Assembly: GCA_040776985.1 (NCBI GenBank)
Contig: JAXGZL010000003.1
Span: forward strand, 67,785 to 131,784
Reading direction: 5' to 3'
DNA length: 64,000 bases
DNA from: UBA6115 sp040776985
GTDB lineage: Bacteria; Bacillota; Clostridia; Christensenellales; Aristaeellaceae
Positions 55,276-62,488 of the stretch are shown here, in pieces (position 1 is the stretch's first letter; the number at the start of each line of letters is the position of its first letter). The notes beneath the pieces were generated by a model. It did not search any database and had not been told where the DNA came from. It saw nothing but the letters and a program-made list of their open reading frames with translations. The translations under genes were made by a program, and so were the position numbers.

Positions 55276-56104
55276 ACGCGTCCATCACCTTTCTGACATA
55301 GTCCCGGGTGTTTGACATGGGCAGCTCGTCCACGCTCAGGGACTTTTTGTCCGCCGCGTATTTCAGCGCCCAGAGCTTCACATTGTTGACCCCGGCGTGG
55401 TAGGCGGCGGACACCATCACCGGGTCCCCGCTGAAGTGGTTGCTGAGGTAGGAGAGGTAGTAGGCGCCATACTGGATATTGAGCTGAGGCTCAAACAACC
55501 GCTCCAGGGTGTAGTTGGGGGTGCCCAGGCGGCCTGAGAGCCATGTGCCGGTGTCCGGCATGATCTGCATCAGGCCCCTGGCGTTGGCGGAGGAGACCGC
55601 CTTGGGGATATAGTTGCTTTCGCACTTGATGACGGCGGCCACAAAGGCGGGGTTGATCTGGTATTCCGCCGCATAGGCATCAATCAGCCCTTTATAGCCG
55701 GATTCATCCCGCTTGCTCAGGTGGTTTGCCACCTTCTGGGCCTGCTTTTCGATGATGGCTGCCCGCTCCTTTTTCAGGGCGTCCAGCTGGCTGCTGTTCT
55801 GGATCAGCACCATGAACAGCACCGCCAGCACGATCACCATCAGCCCCACCAGCACAGCGGTGAAAACGGGGAAACGCTGCATTTGCTGCCTGGCGCGCCC
55901 GCCCCCTGGCTTTGGCTGGGGCTTGGCGGCCTGCGCCTCCATCTGCCGGATCAGGGCCTCCTTGCGGCCCTTCCGCCTGGCGGTGGGGCGCTGCTCTGCC
56001 CGGGGCGGGTGGCGGGGGATATGCTTTACCTGCGCCCCTTCCGGGGTGAAGGGCTTGGCGGCGGGCTGGGTGCCGCGCTTGGCGTTCCAGGGGGATTCAC
56101 GCAA
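55184..56104 (-). CDS. Membrane-anchored lytic transglycosylase (SLT domain)
   Basis: 306 aa. A basic, proline-rich cytoplasmic segment (1-75), one transmembrane helix at about 79-101, a short coiled coil, then the SLT domain (about 135-280). The catalytic Glu is in VIKCESNYIPKAVSSANARG and LMQIMPDTGTW follows, with the AYHAGVNNV motif. It cleaves peptidoglycan glycan strands, giving 1,6-anhydroMurNAc ends. Start overlaps the coaE stop by 8 bp; polA, coaE and this gene overlap in series. Confidence 0.93.
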   Translation of the reverse strand: MRESPWNAKRGTQPAAKPFTPEGAQVKHIPRHPPRAEQRPTARRKGRKEALIRQMEAQAAKPQPKPGGGRARQQMQRFPVFTAVLVGLMVIVLAVLFMVLIQNSSQLDALKKERAAIIEKQAQKVANHLSKRDESGYKGLIDAYAAEYQINPAFVAAVIKCESNYIPKAVSSANARGLMQIMPDTGTWLSGRLGTPNYTLERLFEPQLNIQYGAYYLSYLSNHFSGDPVMVSAAYHAGVNNVKLWALKYAADKKSLSVDELPMSNTRDYVRKVMDAYAIYFEQDQMAKGAVPGDLPAVSSAVRNSH

Positions 56105-56708
56105 GGGTCAGCCTCCTTAATACATCTTTCCAAAGCCGGGTAACCTGGGCGGCGCTCTCTTCCTTGGTGCCGGTGGTGTGGATCACATGGTGGGAGCGCC
56201 TGGCCTTTTCCTCGTTGGACATCTGGCTGTCAATGCGCTGTGCCGCCTCCTCTTCTGACAGACCGCGGCGCAGCAGGCGTTCCAGCTGCTCCTCCCGGGT
56301 CGCATAGGCGCACCAGATTTCCTGGCACCAGCTGTCCATGCCGGTTTCAAACAGCAGCGGCACATCCAGCACGATGGCCGGCTGCTCCTGATACTCATCC
56401 ATCTGCCGCCTGATTTCGTCCAGGATCAGCGGATGGGTGATGGCGTTGAGGCGCTTGAGCGCCTCCTGGTCGAAGAAGACCTTTTTGGCCAGCTTCTGCC
56501 GGTTGAGGATTTTGCCGTCAAAGACACCGTCCCCAAAGGCCGCCCGGATGGCAGGCAGCGCGGGCCCTCTGGGCAGGGTGACGGAATGGGCCACCTGGTC
56601 TGCGTCAATCACCACAGCGCCCAGGGAGGTGAGGGTGTCCGTCAGATGGGACTTGCCGCAGGCGATGCCGCCCGTCAGGCCGATCAGATAAGGCTTATTT
56701 TGTGTCAT
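56097..56708 (-). CDS. coaE: Dephospho-CoA kinase
   Basis: 203 aa. P-loop GLTGGIACGKS at about 10-20, DADQVAHSV lid/acceptor segment, and HPLI and DVPLLFETG motifs. Last step of coenzyme A synthesis. Overlaps polA by 14 bp. Confidence 0.95.
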   Translation of the reverse strand: MTQNKPYLIGLTGGIACGKSHLTDTLTSLGAVVIDADQVAHSVTLPRGPALPAIRAAFGDGVFDGKILNRQKLAKKVFFDQEALKRLNAITHPLILDEIRRQMDEYQEQPAIVLDVPLLFETGMDSWCQEIWCAYATREEQLERLLRRGLSEEEAAQRIDSQMSNEEKARRSHHVIHTTGTKEESAAQVTRLWKDVLRRLTLA

Positions 56709-59253
56709 ACCAACTGGTTCCTGACTTGATGTCGCTCTTTAAGGGCACTTTCAGCTGGGCCACCTGCTCCATGCTGTCCTGAAGCAGCGCCTTCACCTGC
56801 TCAACCTCGCTGTCCGGGGCCTCGATGATCAATTCGTCATGCACCTGCAGGATAAGCCTGGCCTCAAGCTTCTGTTCCTTCAGCGCCTCGTGCACCCGCA
56901 CCATGGCGGCCTTGATGATGTCCGCCGCCGTGCCCTGGATGGGGGTGTTCATGGCGGCCCGCTCGCCGAAGTTGCGGGTGTTGGCGTTGCCGCTTTTCAG
57001 CTCCGGCAGCAGGCGGCGCCTGCCAAAGAGGGTGGAGATATAGCCATACTCATAGCCGAACTTCACCGTGTCCTGCATGAACTGGTGCACTTTGGGATAG
57101 CGCTCGAAATAGCGGGAGATAAAGTCCGACGCCCGTTTCCGGGTGGTGCCCAGGTTCCTGGCCAGGCCAAAGTCGCTGATGCCATAGACAATGCCGAAGT
57201 TGACCGCCTTGGCGTCAGAGCGCATCCGGGGGCTGACCTCCTCCAGGGGGACGCCGTTGATTTCAGCGGCGGTGCGTATGTGAATGTCCTGGTTTTTGTG
57301 GAAGGCGTCGCACATGGCCTCGTCCCCGGACATATGGGCCAGGATGCGCAGCTCGATCTGGGAGTAATCCGCGTCCACCAGCTGATGGCCGGGCTTTGCC
57401 ACAAAGGCCTTGCGGATGTCCCGGCCCATCTCGGTCCGGATGGGGATGTTCTGGAGGTTCGGATCAATGGAGGAGATGCGGCCGGTGGAGGTGCCGGTCT
57501 GGTCAAAGGTGGTGTGGATGCGGCCGGAGGCATCCATCTTGCGGATCAGGGCGTCAATGTAGGTGCTGTTTAGCTTGCTGACCTGGCGGTATTCCAGGAT
57601 CAGGGGGACGGCGGGGTGCAGGTCGGAGATGGCCTCCAGCACCGCGGCGTCCGTGCTGTAGCCCAGCTTGGTTTTGCGCTGGGCGGGCAGGCTGAGGGTT
57701 TCAAAGAGCACCTTACCCAGCTGCTGGGGGCTGTTCAAATTGAAGCCGGAAACCCCTGTCAGCCGGTAGATCTCCTCCTGCAGGGATTCTGTGCGCTTGG
57801 TGAAGTCCGCCCCCAAATTTTCCAGCACCTTGCCGTCCACCTGGAAGCCCTCTTTTTCCATATGGTACAGGACGCTGACCAGGGGCAGCTCAATGTCCCG
57901 GTAGAGGCGGTCGGTGCCCTCTTCCTTTAACTGCTGCAGCTGCTCCTGATACAGGTGGACCATGCCCCGGGCGTCCCGGCTGGCAAAGTTCTGCAGCGCG
58001 TAGCTGCGCTCCTGGGAGTTGTGGAGGTAGCTGGCCACCATGGTGTCAAACACCAGGGCGGGCGGCTGCCTGTCCCCCAGGGGCATCAGGTGGAACAGCC
58101 CTTTGCCGTTGTGGGCGATGACGCCATGCTGTAAAAGGGGCGCCAGGGCGGCCAGCGCCTCCGCGGCGATCAGGCCCTCAGCGTTACCAAACAGATCCTG
58201 CTGACCGCTGGCAATCAGCATTTTGGCGGCGGGGCCATCCGGCCAGGCCAGGGACAGTTCCTCCGCCGTGGCGTAGACGGCCACAGGCTTTTTGGGCGCC
58301 TTGTCAAACAGGGCTTTCAGGCCCTTTTCATCCGCAAGGCTCTCCCACTCGGCCTGCTGTTTGCTGGCCTGGGGTGCTGTTTCCGCCGCCTTGGGGCCAA
58401 TCAGCTTCAATAAGCGTTGGGAGATGCTGTTAAGCTGGTATTTCTGCATGACCGGCAGGGCGTCATCCATGCGGTCCAGGATGGCGTCCTTCAGGCTCAG
58501 GCTGATGGGAACATGCTGGTCAATGGTGGCCAGCTTCCGGCTGAGCCGGGCCTGATCCGCGAAGGTGACCAGGCGCTCGCCCAGCTTGCCCTTGATGTTT
58601 CCGGCGTTTGCCAGGGTGTTGTCCAGGGTGTCGTATTCCTGAAGCAGCTTGAGGGCGGTTTTCTCGCCCACCCCGGGCACCCCCGGGATGTTGTCCGAAC
58701 TGTCGCCCATCAGGCCCTTCCAGTCAACCACCTGGTCGGGGCGCACGCCAAAGTACTCCTTGACCCCGGCCGGGTCAAACAGCACCGTTTCAGAAATACC
58801 CTTGCGGGTGAACAGCATGGAAATGCCGTCGTCAACCAATTGCAGGTCATCCTTGTCCCCGGTTAAAATCAGCGTCCGCACGCTCCGCTCCTTCAGCAGA
58901 CGGGACAGGGTGCCGATCAGGTCATCCGCCTCAAAGCCCTGCAGCGCCACCACGCCAATGCCCATGGCGCCCAGGATTTCCTGAATCACCGCGAACTGGG
59001 GCCGCAGGTCATCCGGCATCGGGGAGCGGGTGGCCTTGTACTGGTCATAGATCTCATCCCGGAAGGTGGGGCCGTGGGTGTCAAAGGCCACGATGCAGTA
59101 CTGGGGCGCCTGCTCCTCAAAGGCCTTGAACAGCATGCTTAAAAAGCCGTGCACCGCCCCGGTGGGCACCCCGTCCGCATCCATGGGCGGCAGCGCGTGG
59201 AAAGCCCTGTACATCAGGCTGTGGCCGTCTACCAGCACGCAGGTCTCTTGCAA
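56695..59253 (-). CDS. polA: DNA polymerase I
   Basis: About 852 aa. N-terminal 5'-3' exonuclease (1-~290) with LVDGHSLMYRAFHALP, the DDLIGTL and GDKDDLQLV metal sites, and the GVPGVGEKTA helix-hairpin-helix. The middle 3'-5' exonuclease-like domain lacks the D-x-E motif, so proofreading is probably lost, as in Bacillus Pol I. The polymerase has motif A DYSQIELRILAH, motif B RSDAKAVNFGIVYG and motif C VHDEL. The best start is the TTG at 59253, placed 6 nt after GAGGTG; a GTG at 59262 lies within that RBS. Functions in repair and Okazaki fragment maturation. Confidence 0.95.
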   Translation of the reverse strand: MQETCVLVDGHSLMYRAFHALPPMDADGVPTGAVHGFLSMLFKAFEEQAPQYCIVAFDTHGPTFRDEIYDQYKATRSPMPDDLRPQFAVIQEILGAMGIGVVALQGFEADDLIGTLSRLLKERSVRTLILTGDKDDLQLVDDGISMLFTRKGISETVLFDPAGVKEYFGVRPDQVVDWKGLMGDSSDNIPGVPGVGEKTALKLLQEYDTLDNTLANAGNIKGKLGERLVTFADQARLSRKLATIDQHVPISLSLKDAILDRMDDALPVMQKYQLNSISQRLLKLIGPKAAETAPQASKQQAEWESLADEKGLKALFDKAPKKPVAVYATAEELSLAWPDGPAAKMLIASGQQDLFGNAEGLIAAEALAALAPLLQHGVIAHNGKGLFHLMPLGDRQPPALVFDTMVASYLHNSQERSYALQNFASRDARGMVHLYQEQLQQLKEEGTDRLYRDIELPLVSVLYHMEKEGFQVDGKVLENLGADFTKRTESLQEEIYRLTGVSGFNLNSPQQLGKVLFETLSLPAQRKTKLGYSTDAAVLEAISDLHPAVPLILEYRQVSKLNSTYIDALIRKMDASGRIHTTFDQTGTSTGRISSIDPNLQNIPIRTEMGRDIRKAFVAKPGHQLVDADYSQIELRILAHMSGDEAMCDAFHKNQDIHIRTAAEINGVPLEEVSPRMRSDAKAVNFGIVYGISDFGLARNLGTTRKRASDFISRYFERYPKVHQFMQDTVKFGYEYGYISTLFGRRRLLPELKSGNANTRNFGERAAMNTPIQGTAADIIKAAMVRVHEALKEQKLEARLILQVHDELIIEAPDSEVEQVKALLQDSMEQVAQLKVPLKSDIKSGTSWYDTK

Positions 59254-59330
59254 ATCAATCACCTCACAGATGATTATAACATATCGGGCCGCTTGTCGAT
59301 CAACCGGCTTTCCCTTATAATAAAAACCCT

Positions 59331-59897
59331 ATGATTTACTATCACTGTTCCCCTGAGGCGGGCATTGCGGTGCTGAAGCCTCGGGTCAGCCATCTCTTTG
59401 ACAATCGTCAGGTGGTGTACATGACCAGCAATCTCCCCATGGCGCTGATGTACTGCATCCGGCATTTTGAGTACAGCTATGGCTACCGCTGGAAGGATGG
59501 CAGGCCAGGCATGATTTACTTTGAGGAGTATTTCCCGGACGCGCTGGCGGAACTGTACGCGGGGAAATCCGCCTGGCTGTACACCTGCGAGGCGGGGGAC
59601 TATGAAACGACTAAGAAACCAAACGAATACATCAGCTTTCACCCGGTGCGGGTGACACAGGCTGAGCGGGTGCCGGACGCCCTGGAAGCCCTGCTGGCGC
59701 AGGAAAGGGCCGGACAGCTGGAAATTGTCCGCTACCACCAGATGAGTGAGAAGGCGCTGAGCTGGGTGCGCCAGGCGGAGACGGAAACCATCCTGAAGCA
59801 TGGGCTGCTTGATAGAAATGACGATTTTGCCCGGTTTATGAAGGAGAAGTATCCCTTAAGCTGGCAGGACGCCATTGACAGAAGGGCAGGGAACTGA
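59331..59897 (+). CDS. Uncharacterised protein with ADP-ribosyltransferase-like N-terminus
   Basis: 188 aa, no family recognised with certainty. The N-terminal stretch YYHCSPEAGIAVLKPRVSH followed by VVYMTSNLPMALMYCI has the order 'Y-H-x-S ... G-x-x-x-L-x-P ... VY-x-T-x-x-x-x-A' seen in DUF3990/Arr/ART-fold proteins, where His and Tyr bind NAD. A candidate third catalytic residue is among E80-E92 or in KPNEYISFHPV. No signal peptide or membrane segment. The stop overlaps the NUDIX start (TGATG), so both proteins are made together. The ADP-ribosylation idea is inference from sequence pattern only. Confidence 0.55.
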   Translation: MIYYHCSPEAGIAVLKPRVSHLFDNRQVVYMTSNLPMALMYCIRHFEYSYGYRWKDGRPGMIYFEEYFPDALAELYAGKSAWLYTCEAGDYETTKKPNEYISFHPVRVTQAERVPDALEALLAQERAGQLEIVRYHQMSEKALSWVRQAETETILKHGLLDRNDDFARFMKEKYPLSWQDAIDRRAGN

Positions 59898-60334
59898 TGA
59901 GAGCGCCATTTCAAATTCTGGCTATTCCTTACCGCCTGGAGGATAAGAGGCCTGTTTATTGTGTGTTTCACCGGGCAGACCATGACCAGTGGCAGTTTGT
60001 CGCCGGCGGTGGTGAGGGGGAAGAGCAGCCGATGGAAGCAGCCAAGCGCGAGATTTTTGAGGAAACGGGCCTGGTGGTGGAGAAAATCTGCCAGCTTGAT
60101 TCCCTGTGTTTCATCCCTTGCAGTATTTTCTCTGAAAGCATTACAGAAAATTGGCCGGAAGACACCTTTGTGATTCCGGAGTATGCCTTTGGCTTTGTGT
60201 GTGAAGAAAACATCCGACTGTCAGGTGAACACACCGGCTTTGTCTGGATGTCCTATGAGGAGGCGCTGAGGATATTGAGATGGGACTCCAACAAGACCGC
60301 GCTGTATGAGCTGAATGCCAGGCTGAGCAGATAA
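59897..60334 (+). CDS. NUDIX hydrolase
   Basis: 145 aa. The NUDIX box is complete: GGGEGEEQPMEAAKREIFEE followed by TGL, fitting G-x5-E-x7-RE-x-x-EE-x-G-U. N-terminus RAPFQILAIPYRL and a C-terminal helix close the fold. It hydrolyses a nucleoside diphosphate linked to X; the N-terminal sequence resembles dATP pyrophosphohydrolase-like members, but substrate is open. It is coupled to the upstream ART-like gene, which makes ADP-ribose derivatives or NAD products plausible substrates. Confidence 0.88.
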   Translation: MRAPFQILAIPYRLEDKRPVYCVFHRADHDQWQFVAGGGEGEEQPMEAAKREIFEETGLVVEKICQLDSLCFIPCSIFSESITENWPEDTFVIPEYAFGFVCEENIRLSGEHTGFVWMSYEEALRILRWDSNKTALYELNARLSR

Positions 60335-60342
60335 AGCATAAG

Positions 60343-60381
60343 AAAAAAGGCCGGGGAATCTCAAAAGAAATTCCCCCAGCC
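60343..60381 (-). terminator. Terminator of glyA
   Basis: On the minus strand an imperfect stem GGC-GGGGAAT / ATTCCCC-GGCC is followed by TTTTTTCTT. Confidence 0.7.
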
Positions 60382-60394
60382 GTTATAAAGAAAA

Positions 60395-61630
60395 TCAGAA
60401 CAGGGGATGGGCCTTGGTCAGCTTGATCACCTCGGCCTTGACCTCCTGGACGGCGGCTTCCTTTTCCTTGATGATGCGGGCGATGAGGTGGGCGATCAGG
60501 TCCATGTCCTCTTCCTTCATGCCCCTGGTGGTGAGGGCGGAGGTGCCGATGCGCACCCCGCTGGTCTCGTTGGGCTTGCGGCGGTCCTTGGGCACCATGT
60601 TCTTGTTGACGGTGATGTTGGCGTCCCCCAGCAGGGTTTCCACCTCGCGGCCGGTGATGTCCATGCTTGAAAAATCAAGCAGCAGCAGGTGGTTGTCCGT
60701 TCCGCCGGACACCATGGGCACGCCCAGCTTCAGGAAGGCTTTTTCCAGGGCCTTGGCGTTCTTGATGATCTGCTCCTGATAGGTTTTGAAGGAAGGCTCC
60801 ATGGCCTCCTTGAAGCAGACGGCCTTGGCGGCGATGATGTGCATCAGGGGGCCGCCCTGGATGCCGGGGAAGATGGCCTTGTCAATGGCCCGGGCGAACT
60901 TTTCCTTGCACAGAATCATGCCGCCCCGGGGCCCGCGCAGGGTTTTGTGGGTGGTGGTGGTGACCACATCCGCGTAGGGGATGGGGTTGGGGTGCATGCC
61001 CGCCGCCACCAGGCCCGCGATGTGGGCCATGTCCACCATCAAAAGGGCGCCCACGCTGTCCGCCGCCTCCCTGAAGCGCTTGAAATCAATTGCCCGGGGA
61101 TAGGCAGAGGCGCCGGCCACGATCATCTTGGGCTTAACGTCCTTGGCCCTTTGCATCAGGGCGTCATAGTCAATGGTTTCGGTGATCGGATCCAGCCCGT
61201 AGGACTCGAAGTTGAAGTAGACGCCGGAGATGTTGACGGGGCTGCCGTGGGTGAGGTGGCCGCCGTGGTTGAGGCTCATGCCAAGCACGGTGTCCCCCGG
61301 GTTCAGCAGGGCAAAGTAAACGCCCATGTTGGCCTGGGAGCCGCTGTGGGGCTGCACATTGGCGTGATCCGCCCCAAAGAGGGCTTTGGCACGCCTAATG
61401 GCGATGTTTTCCGCCACGTCCACAAACTCACAGCCGCCGTAATAGCGCCTGCCGGGATAGCCCTCCGCATATTTGTTGTTCAGCGGGCTGCCCATGGCGG
61501 CCAAGACCGCTGGGCTGACGAAGTTCTCGCTGGCGATGAGCTCCAGATGGGTTTCCTGGCGGTCGCACTCATCCGCGATGGCTTGCCTGATTTCCGGGTC
61601 CACATGAAGCGCCTCTGGGATGTTCCACAT
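60395..61630 (-). CDS. glyA: Serine hydroxymethyltransferase
   Basis: 411 aa from the ATG at 61630, 8 nt after GGAGG; an upstream in-frame extension runs into the SRP RNA gene and is rejected. PLP enzyme interconverting serine plus tetrahydrofolate with glycine plus 5,10-methylene-THF. Motifs: LELIASENFVS, YAEGYPGRRYYGGCEFVD, NVQPHSGSQAN, and the PLP lysine in TTTTHKTLRGPRGG. Monocistronic. Confidence 0.97.
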   Translation of the reverse strand: MWNIPEALHVDPEIRQAIADECDRQETHLELIASENFVSPAVLAAMGSPLNNKYAEGYPGRRYYGGCEFVDVAENIAIRRAKALFGADHANVQPHSGSQANMGVYFALLNPGDTVLGMSLNHGGHLTHGSPVNISGVYFNFESYGLDPITETIDYDALMQRAKDVKPKMIVAGASAYPRAIDFKRFREAADSVGALLMVDMAHIAGLVAAGMHPNPIPYADVVTTTTHKTLRGPRGGMILCKEKFARAIDKAIFPGIQGGPLMHIIAAKAVCFKEAMEPSFKTYQEQIIKNAKALEKAFLKLGVPMVSGGTDNHLLLLDFSSMDITGREVETLLGDANITVNKNMVPKDRRKPNETSGVRIGTSALTTRGMKEEDMDLIAHLIARIIKEKEAAVQEVKAEVIKLTKAHPLF

Positions 61631-61700
61631 GCTGAGATCCTCCATAAAATGATGATGATTATGATAAGCGGGATCCGCTTCCCGCCTGGTTACGCAAAAA

Positions 61701-61817
61701 CCGTATGGGATGTCAGGTGAACCCGCAGCACATCCCAACTTGCGCTTACTGCTGCTTCCTTCCGGACCTGACAGGATTCACACCATGGAATCGCACGAGG
61801 CCCGACATCTCATACGG
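61701..61817 (-). ncRNA. ffs: Signal recognition particle RNA (small bacterial type)
   Basis: On the minus strand the Ffh-binding domain GTCAGGTCCGGAAGGAAGCA (near 61773-61754) is intact with its GGAA tetraloop and the symmetric and asymmetric internal loops. The 5' and 3' ends pair as CCGTATGAGATGTCGGG / CCTGACATCCCATACGG, giving a rod of about 117 nt without an Alu domain. A TTTTTGCG tail follows at 61700. It lies 70 bp upstream of glyA on the same strand. Confidence 0.95.
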
Positions 61818-61824
61818 CAGGGTC

Positions 61825-61853
61825 ATCATAACAAAGCTGCCGGGTTTATGCAA
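61825..61853 (-). promoter_or_regulatory. Promoter of SRP RNA
   Basis: TTGCAT (61853-61848), 17-bp spacer, TATGAT (61830-61825) on the minus strand; the RNA starts about 8 bp further on. Confidence 0.7.
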
Positions 61854-61931
61854 GACCGGGCATGATGCCAATCAGGTCTGGTCATAGAAAAATACCCGTT
61901 TGGCAGGGGTTTCAATCAGCGGATTTTTTTC

Positions 61932-61960
61932 TTGACCTTTCCCCACCGCTGTGCTAATAT
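61932..61960 (+). promoter_or_regulatory. Promoter of the tRNA-like array and tRNA-Val
   Basis: TTGACC (61932-61937), 17-bp spacer, TAATAT (61955-61960). Transcription would start near 61967 and read through the tandem repeats into tRNA-Val. Confidence 0.7.
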
Positions 61961-61991
61961 ATCTAAGCATCAATCTGATGCGCCCGGTGCT

Positions 61992-62150
61992 TTGGCTCAG
62001 TTGGTAGGGCGCACTGGTAAGGTTACCAGAATGGTTATGGTCTGTTGGCTCAGTTGGTAGGGCGCACTGGTAAGGTTACCAGAATGGTTATGGTCTGTTG
62101 GCTCAGTTGGTAGGGCGCACTGGTAAGGTTACCAGAATGGTTATGGTCTG
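61992..62150 (+). repeat. Three 53-bp tandem repeats derived from tRNA-Val 5' half
   Basis: Units start at 61992, 62045 and 62098 with TTGGCTCAGTTGGTAGGGCG; a fourth partial match is the tRNA itself from 62151. Each unit holds the D-arm of tRNA-Val (two changes, GAGCAC to GGGCGC), then a CTGG / CCAG hairpin in place of the anticodon and T arms, then AATGGTTAT and the acceptor-strand start GGTCTG of the next unit. Units are essentially identical. In the first unit the sequence before TTGGCTCAG differs, and TGCGCCC there can pair with GGGCGCA at 62007-62013. Confidence 0.9.
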
Positions 62151-62220
62151 TTGGCTCAGTTGGTAGAGCACATCGTTCACATCGATGGGGTCACTGGTTC
62201 GAGTCCAGTACAGACCACCA
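62145..62220 (+). tRNA. tRNA-Val (anticodon CAC)
   Basis: Complete 76-nt cloverleaf with perfect acceptor (GGTCTGT / ACAGACC), D stem (GCTC / GAGC), anticodon stem (CATCG / CGATG) and T stem (ACTGG / CCAGT). The anticodon loop TTCACAT gives CAC, reading GUG. CCA is encoded. Confidence 0.95.
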
Positions 62221-62255
62221 AAAACCCTTGAGAAATCAAGGGTTTTTCTTTTTGC
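62221..62255 (+). terminator. Terminator after tRNA-Val
   Basis: AAAACCCTTGA / TCAAGGGTTTTT stem with a GAAA loop and TTTTTCTTTTT tail, directly after the CCA end. The following 62256-62488 shows no gene. Confidence 0.9.
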
Positions 62256-62488
62256 CGCTGTCGCTATTGTCGATGTACACAGGATGATATGTCCATAGTG
62301 TTCACATCGAAAATCGTGTATCTTCAATGACCATCATACTGTTAAAGAACCATCGAATTTGATATGAGCGGCAAGTTTGGTGGTGATCTTTTTCGTCCGT
62401 GCTGGTTTAGAACAAACTGTGATCTTACCAGTGAAAACGAAAGAGTCATGCTCACTTACCAGCATGACTCTTTCAACCTTGGTCTCTA

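Noticed and set aside
61631..61738. N-terminal extension of glyA
   Set aside because: It reads through the 3' part of the SRP RNA, and the ATG at 61630 has a good RBS and the normal SHMT N-terminus.
61992..62150. The 53-bp tandem repeats as a CRISPR array
   Set aside because: Units are contiguous without unique spacers, and each contains tRNA D-arm sequence; there are no cas genes nearby.
62103..62327. Minus-strand ORF of 74 codons over the tRNA
   Set aside because: It runs through the tRNA-Val gene and its terminator; translations of tRNA regions commonly yield such false ORFs.
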